Assembly (NCBI GenBank): GCA_024742495.1
Contig: JANSYJ010000001.1
Location: forward strand, 434,001 to 498,000
Direction of reading: 5' to 3'
Origin: Bacteroidota bacterium
GTDB lineage: Bacteria; Bacteroidota; Bacteroidia; Flavobacteriales; Schleiferiaceae
DNA: 64,000 nucleotides
Part shown: in pieces, positions 61,061 through 64,000 of the stretch
Layout: each line of letters begins with the position of its first letter
Position numbering within the stretch: the first letter of the stretch is position 1
Translations under genes and position numbers: made by a program
Notes under the pieces: model-generated
What the model saw: only the letters and a program-made list of their open reading frames with translations
Databases searched by the model: none
Told to the model about the DNA's origin: nothing

Positions 61061-64000
61061 TTAAACCTTAAGATTAAGTACATAAGGCGTTTCTTGCAAG
61101 TAGATGAGATAGGCGGCCTCCACTTTAAGTCCAGCATTATTTAAAGTGTGGCAGTAGGAACGAACTTGTTCTTGATGCCTGTCCATTACTTGCCCGGTCT
61201 TATAATCGGCCAAATACCACTTACCTTCAAATTGCACCAAGCGATCTGGAATTTGTTTGTCGTGGCCAGGAATAAGCAAGGAACGCTCATTATAAACTTG
61301 AGCTTTAGGCTCAAACAGGTTTTTTAGTTCAGGATGCTGAAAGAGGGTCTGTAATTGCTTTTTAAGTTCTGTAATTTCTTCCTTCTCAATCCAGGCTTCG
61401 TTTTCTGCTCCTTGTAAGACAGATTGTAGGTCATCCCTGGATTTAAGTCTCGCCAGGAGGTCATGCATTTTACTACCCCAATGCGCTTCTTTTAAGCGAT
61501 CTTGTTGCCAATGTCTAGGCACATTGCTAATGGTTTGTAGCTTCTTTTGCCAAGGGATGGTTTTAAAGGCCTTTAAGTCGAAACTTTCGCTTTCGTACGG
61601 GACAGCAGTCCTCTGTGATTTTTCGCCGATTTCATGGATTCCTGGGCCTTCGGCTTCAAACTGTTCGCAGAGGAAATCTTGCATATAGGCCTGGCTGCTG
61701 CCATTTTTCGGAGCCATCTGCGAAAACAAGTGCAACTCCTGAACGGCGCGGGTAAAGGCAACATAATATACATTGACTTCATCCATCATTTTCAAGGATA
61801 ACTCTTGGTCATACCAAGCGCTATATTGTGGTTGATAGTCGGGAAGCGGGGGCTTTTTAATGTCAATTAGACTAAATGGCAGTCCGTATTTGTCTGGATT
61901 TAAATTTACCCAAGCTGAGGTTTTATTACCCTTAGCAAGACTGTCTAAAGCACCCTCAGCGGAAAGGTAAATCACCACGGGAAATTCCAGTCCTTTAGAT
62001 TTATGGACACTCATGATAGAAATGGCATTGGTCTCTTGCGGAATCCCAACGCTTTTTTCATGACCACGATCCAGCCACCAGTCGATAAACTCAGCCGTTA
62101 CCGGTCGGTGGTTTCCTTGGTATTCACGCACCTGATCGAGGAAGAATTGCAAATAAGGATCTTCTTGCCAATTCATGTCAAAGCACTGCATCAATAAATA
62201 GCACTTTTCAAATAAGTCTGATGATTGCCATTGCTGATAATCAAAGCCCTCTAAGTCTGCACTTAGTTCTTCTAAAGACTTGGTGCTAAGTCTTTTGCGA
62301 TAGAGGTGTAAGTCTTCCCCTTCCTTGTTAGGCGCAAAGCTTAGCCATGGTATTCGCAGTTCTTTTTGATGCGGCCACTCCGTCATTTGCAAGAATGAAA
62401 TTATTGCTTGAACCTCTGCTGAAGCACCTACGATAAGGCTATCGGCCGAAAGTATTTGCAAGGGTTCCCCTCCCGGAATGTTGAGTCTTTTTTCGTGTTC
62501 TAATAGAAAGCGAGCGCTCTCCTTTCCTTTGCTGTTATTTCTACTTAAAAGGCAAATGTCTCTTGGTTCAAAACCGCGCTCAAACAAATCATTAATTCGG
62601 CTGATGAGTGCTTCATGATAATTTTCTATGGCCGCTCCTGCATCAAATAACTCCAAACTTAAATAGGCGCCACTTTTGCGAGCGGGCTCCTGCTTTCCAT
62701 GATCGTAAATTGCCCGAAACTGCGGATTGGGTAAATGCGCACTAATGGCTTTAAAAAGTCGATTGTTAAAATGTACCAATTCCGAGCGCGAGCGAAAGTT
62801 TTGGCCCATTTGTACAACTTTTCGCTTGTACACCTCCCTTCCATTTACTCGATTAGAGGGGTCATCATCATTAAATAGATCCACAAAAAGCTGTAAGTCG
62901 CCGCCTCTAAAACGATAGATACTTTGTTTAGCATCCCCAACTATCATTACCTCCGAATCGGCACCAGCCAGTGCATTATTAATTAAGGGAAGCATATTTT
63001 CCCATTGCAAACGAGAGGTATCCTGAAACTCATCAATGAAAAACTCTTGATAGCGCTCTCCCAAACGTTCATAGAGAAATGGGGCGGGTTGAGCTTGTAA
63101 TTCTTTAGAAATGATTTTATTGAAATCACCAATTGGCAAACGACCACTTTCAGCTTTAATATCTTCAATTCGACTTTCCAGGGCTCCCAATAATGCTAAG
63201 CCGTGCAGGCTCTTTAAGCAAAGCTCCGTTAAAAAGGCGTCTTCATAATGCGCTTCTAAGAAATCTTTGATTTCCAGGGAACTGGCGTAAAGAAGTTCCT
63301 TGAGTTGATCGTCAAAAACACCTTCTTTTTTGGCCTTGCTTGAAGGGATATGGTCTGGCCCAGCGCCATCGAAGGTTTCCTGAATAGTTTTATTGTAGGC
63401 GCTAATTTTTCCCGCTTGGATATTGGCAATAAAGGTAAAGAGTCCGCCTCTGCGGAAATGAGCGGAAACCAATCCATGTTTGCTACAGATCTCAAAGAAA
63501 CTTTTAGTTCGCAACTGGATTTCCTTTCTAAAGGCGGAGAGGCCTTTACTTAATTCGCTTTCAATGCGCAGAATTTCATTTACCTCCAATTCTTTTAAAG
63601 CCTCCAAATAGGGATAGGCTCTTTCCGAGAATAACTCTTTTCCTTTTTCTAAAAGTAAATTTCGGCTGTTTGAGGATCGCTCATCTTCTAATTGCAAACG
63701 AATATAGCGGCTTAGTACCTCAGTATAAGGATGGTCCGGAGCAAGTTCGTCGAAAAGACGGTCCACCGCCTCTTCTAGAATTCGAATGCTATCTAATTCT
63801 ATTTGGAAATTCGAGTTTAGGTTGAGGTCCTTACTAAAACTTCGAAGAAGGCGATTGGTAAAACTATCAATGGTGGATACATTAAAGGCCGCGTAATTAT
63901 GAAGAATTGAAGAAAGGCAGGCGGAAGCACGATACTTAAGCTCCGTTGGATCAAGCTCGAGCTCAAGGGCGAGCGCCTCCACATATTCTAAATCCTCCGC
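61061..64000 (-). CDS. RecB/AddA-like UvrD-family helicase-nuclease (partial, 5' end outside window)
   Basis: 979 codons are visible; the frame is open to base 64000, so the GTG at 63982 is internal and the Walker A motif lies outside the window. SF1 helicase motifs present are STIDSF (Ia), FFIDEFQDTS (II, Walker B), VGDAKQSIYRFRGG (III), SVHKSKGLEFPVVIY (V) and YVAFTRAVQEL (VI). A RecB-type PD-(D/E)XK nuclease follows near the C-terminus (YLADYKTGQ, preceded by PDRLVQFEG). It probably processes double-strand breaks for recombination together with an AddB-like subunit encoded upstream. Confidence 0.88.
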   Translation of the reverse strand, partial: AEDLEYVEALALELELDPTELKYRASACLSSILHNYAAFNVSTIDSFTNRLLRSFSKDLNLNSNFQIELDSIRILEEAVDRLFDELAPDHPYTEVLSRYIRLQLEDERSSNSRNLLLEKGKELFSERAYPYLEALKELEVNEILRIESELSKGLSAFRKEIQLRTKSFFEICSKHGLVSAHFRRGGLFTFIANIQAGKISAYNKTIQETFDGAGPDHIPSSKAKKEGVFDDQLKELLYASSLEIKDFLEAHYEDAFLTELCLKSLHGLALLGALESRIEDIKAESGRLPIGDFNKIISKELQAQPAPFLYERLGERYQEFFIDEFQDTSRLQWENMLPLINNALAGADSEVMIVGDAKQSIYRFRGGDLQLFVDLFNDDDPSNRVNGREVYKRKVVQMGQNFRSRSELVHFNNRLFKAISAHLPNPQFRAIYDHGKQEPARKSGAYLSLELFDAGAAIENYHEALISRINDLFERGFEPRDICLLSRNNSKGKESARFLLEHEKRLNIPGGEPLQILSADSLIVGASAEVQAIISFLQMTEWPHQKELRIPWLSFAPNKEGEDLHLYRKRLSTKSLEELSADLEGFDYQQWQSSDLFEKCYLLMQCFDMNWQEDPYLQFFLDQVREYQGNHRPVTAEFIDWWLDRGHEKSVGIPQETNAISIMSVHKSKGLEFPVVIYLSAEGALDSLAKGNKTSAWVNLNPDKYGLPFSLIDIKKPPLPDYQPQYSAWYDQELSLKMMDEVNVYYVAFTRAVQELHLFSQMAPKNGSSQAYMQDFLCEQFEAEGPGIHEIGEKSQRTAVPYESESFDLKAFKTIPWQKKLQTISNVPRHWQQDRLKEAHWGSKMHDLLARLKSRDDLQSVLQGAENEAWIEKEEITELKKQLQTLFQHPELKNLFEPKAQVYNERSLLIPGHDKQIPDRLVQFEGKWYLADYKTGQVMDRHQEQVRSYCHTLNNAGLKVEAAYLIYLQETPYVLNLKV

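Noticed and set aside
63980-63982. GTG as true start of the RecB/AddA-like gene
   Set aside because: The frame stays open to the window edge and the helicase Walker A motif, which must precede the visible motifs, is missing.

Overview
The window looks like a chromosomal segment of a Bacteroidota bacterium, most likely order Flavobacteriales. The evidence is two proteins with type IX secretion (T9SS) sorting domains, a PorW/SprE lipoprotein, a split ATP synthase operon that lacks atpD and atpC, TAnnTTTG promoter elements, A-rich leaders and the gene order ybeY-mnmG-methyltransferase. Species cannot be read from the sequence. Coding density is very high. All nine convergent protein-gene junctions either overlap or abut, with 5 nt or less between stops.

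Region 1 (1-14.5 kb) is mostly housekeeping. It holds the end of ybeY, then mnmG flanked on both sides by parS-like palindromes, a zinc-ribbon methyltransferase, holB, pgk, a CvpA-type protein, two tandem lipoproteins and pheS. A minus-strand run acpP-fabF-rnc-(IPExxxVDY-like)-pyk-pterin dehydratase follows, then purN, rnhA and an M23 peptidase. The first codons of rnc form a perfect hairpin followed by a T tract.

Region 2 (14.6-26.7 kb) links T9SS and energy genes: porW/sprE, bactofilin, AtpZ, a small membrane protein, then atpB-E-F-H-A-G with hairpins in two intergenic gaps. An NtrY-like sensor kinase, a crotonase, a serine hydrolase and an S4 RNA-binding protein follow.

Region 3 (26.7-47.6 kb) is the accessory, surface-related part. 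A 0.6 kb array of nine alternating hairpins lies downstream of a 1320-residue beta-helix T9SS protein. That gene is divergent from a LytTR response regulator, and the gap between them carries a perfect pair of LytTR-type binding repeats. Next comes a 4553-residue T9SS adhesin (seven Fn3 modules, MAM-like sandwiches, two SprB-like repeats, twenty-one 80-residue repeats, four HYR-like modules) with a duplicated leader and a 27-codon upstream ORF. It is followed by an OmpA-family protein, a terminator and tRNA-Asn on the minus strand.

Region 4 (47.6-64 kb) contains a PfkB kinase and an ECF sigma factor paired with an unusual predicted protein: four 38-residue repeats, one membrane helix and a C-terminal beta-barrel. 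Beyond these lie a lipoprotein, a biotinyl carrier protein, an M1-peptidase-like protein without a catalytic motif and rseP. A TonB receptor, a His-rich lipoprotein and a Fur-family regulator form a probable metal-responsive unit with a Fur-type dyad inside a promoter. The window ends with a PLD-like protein, kbl and a RecB/AddA-like helicase-nuclease cut by the window edge.
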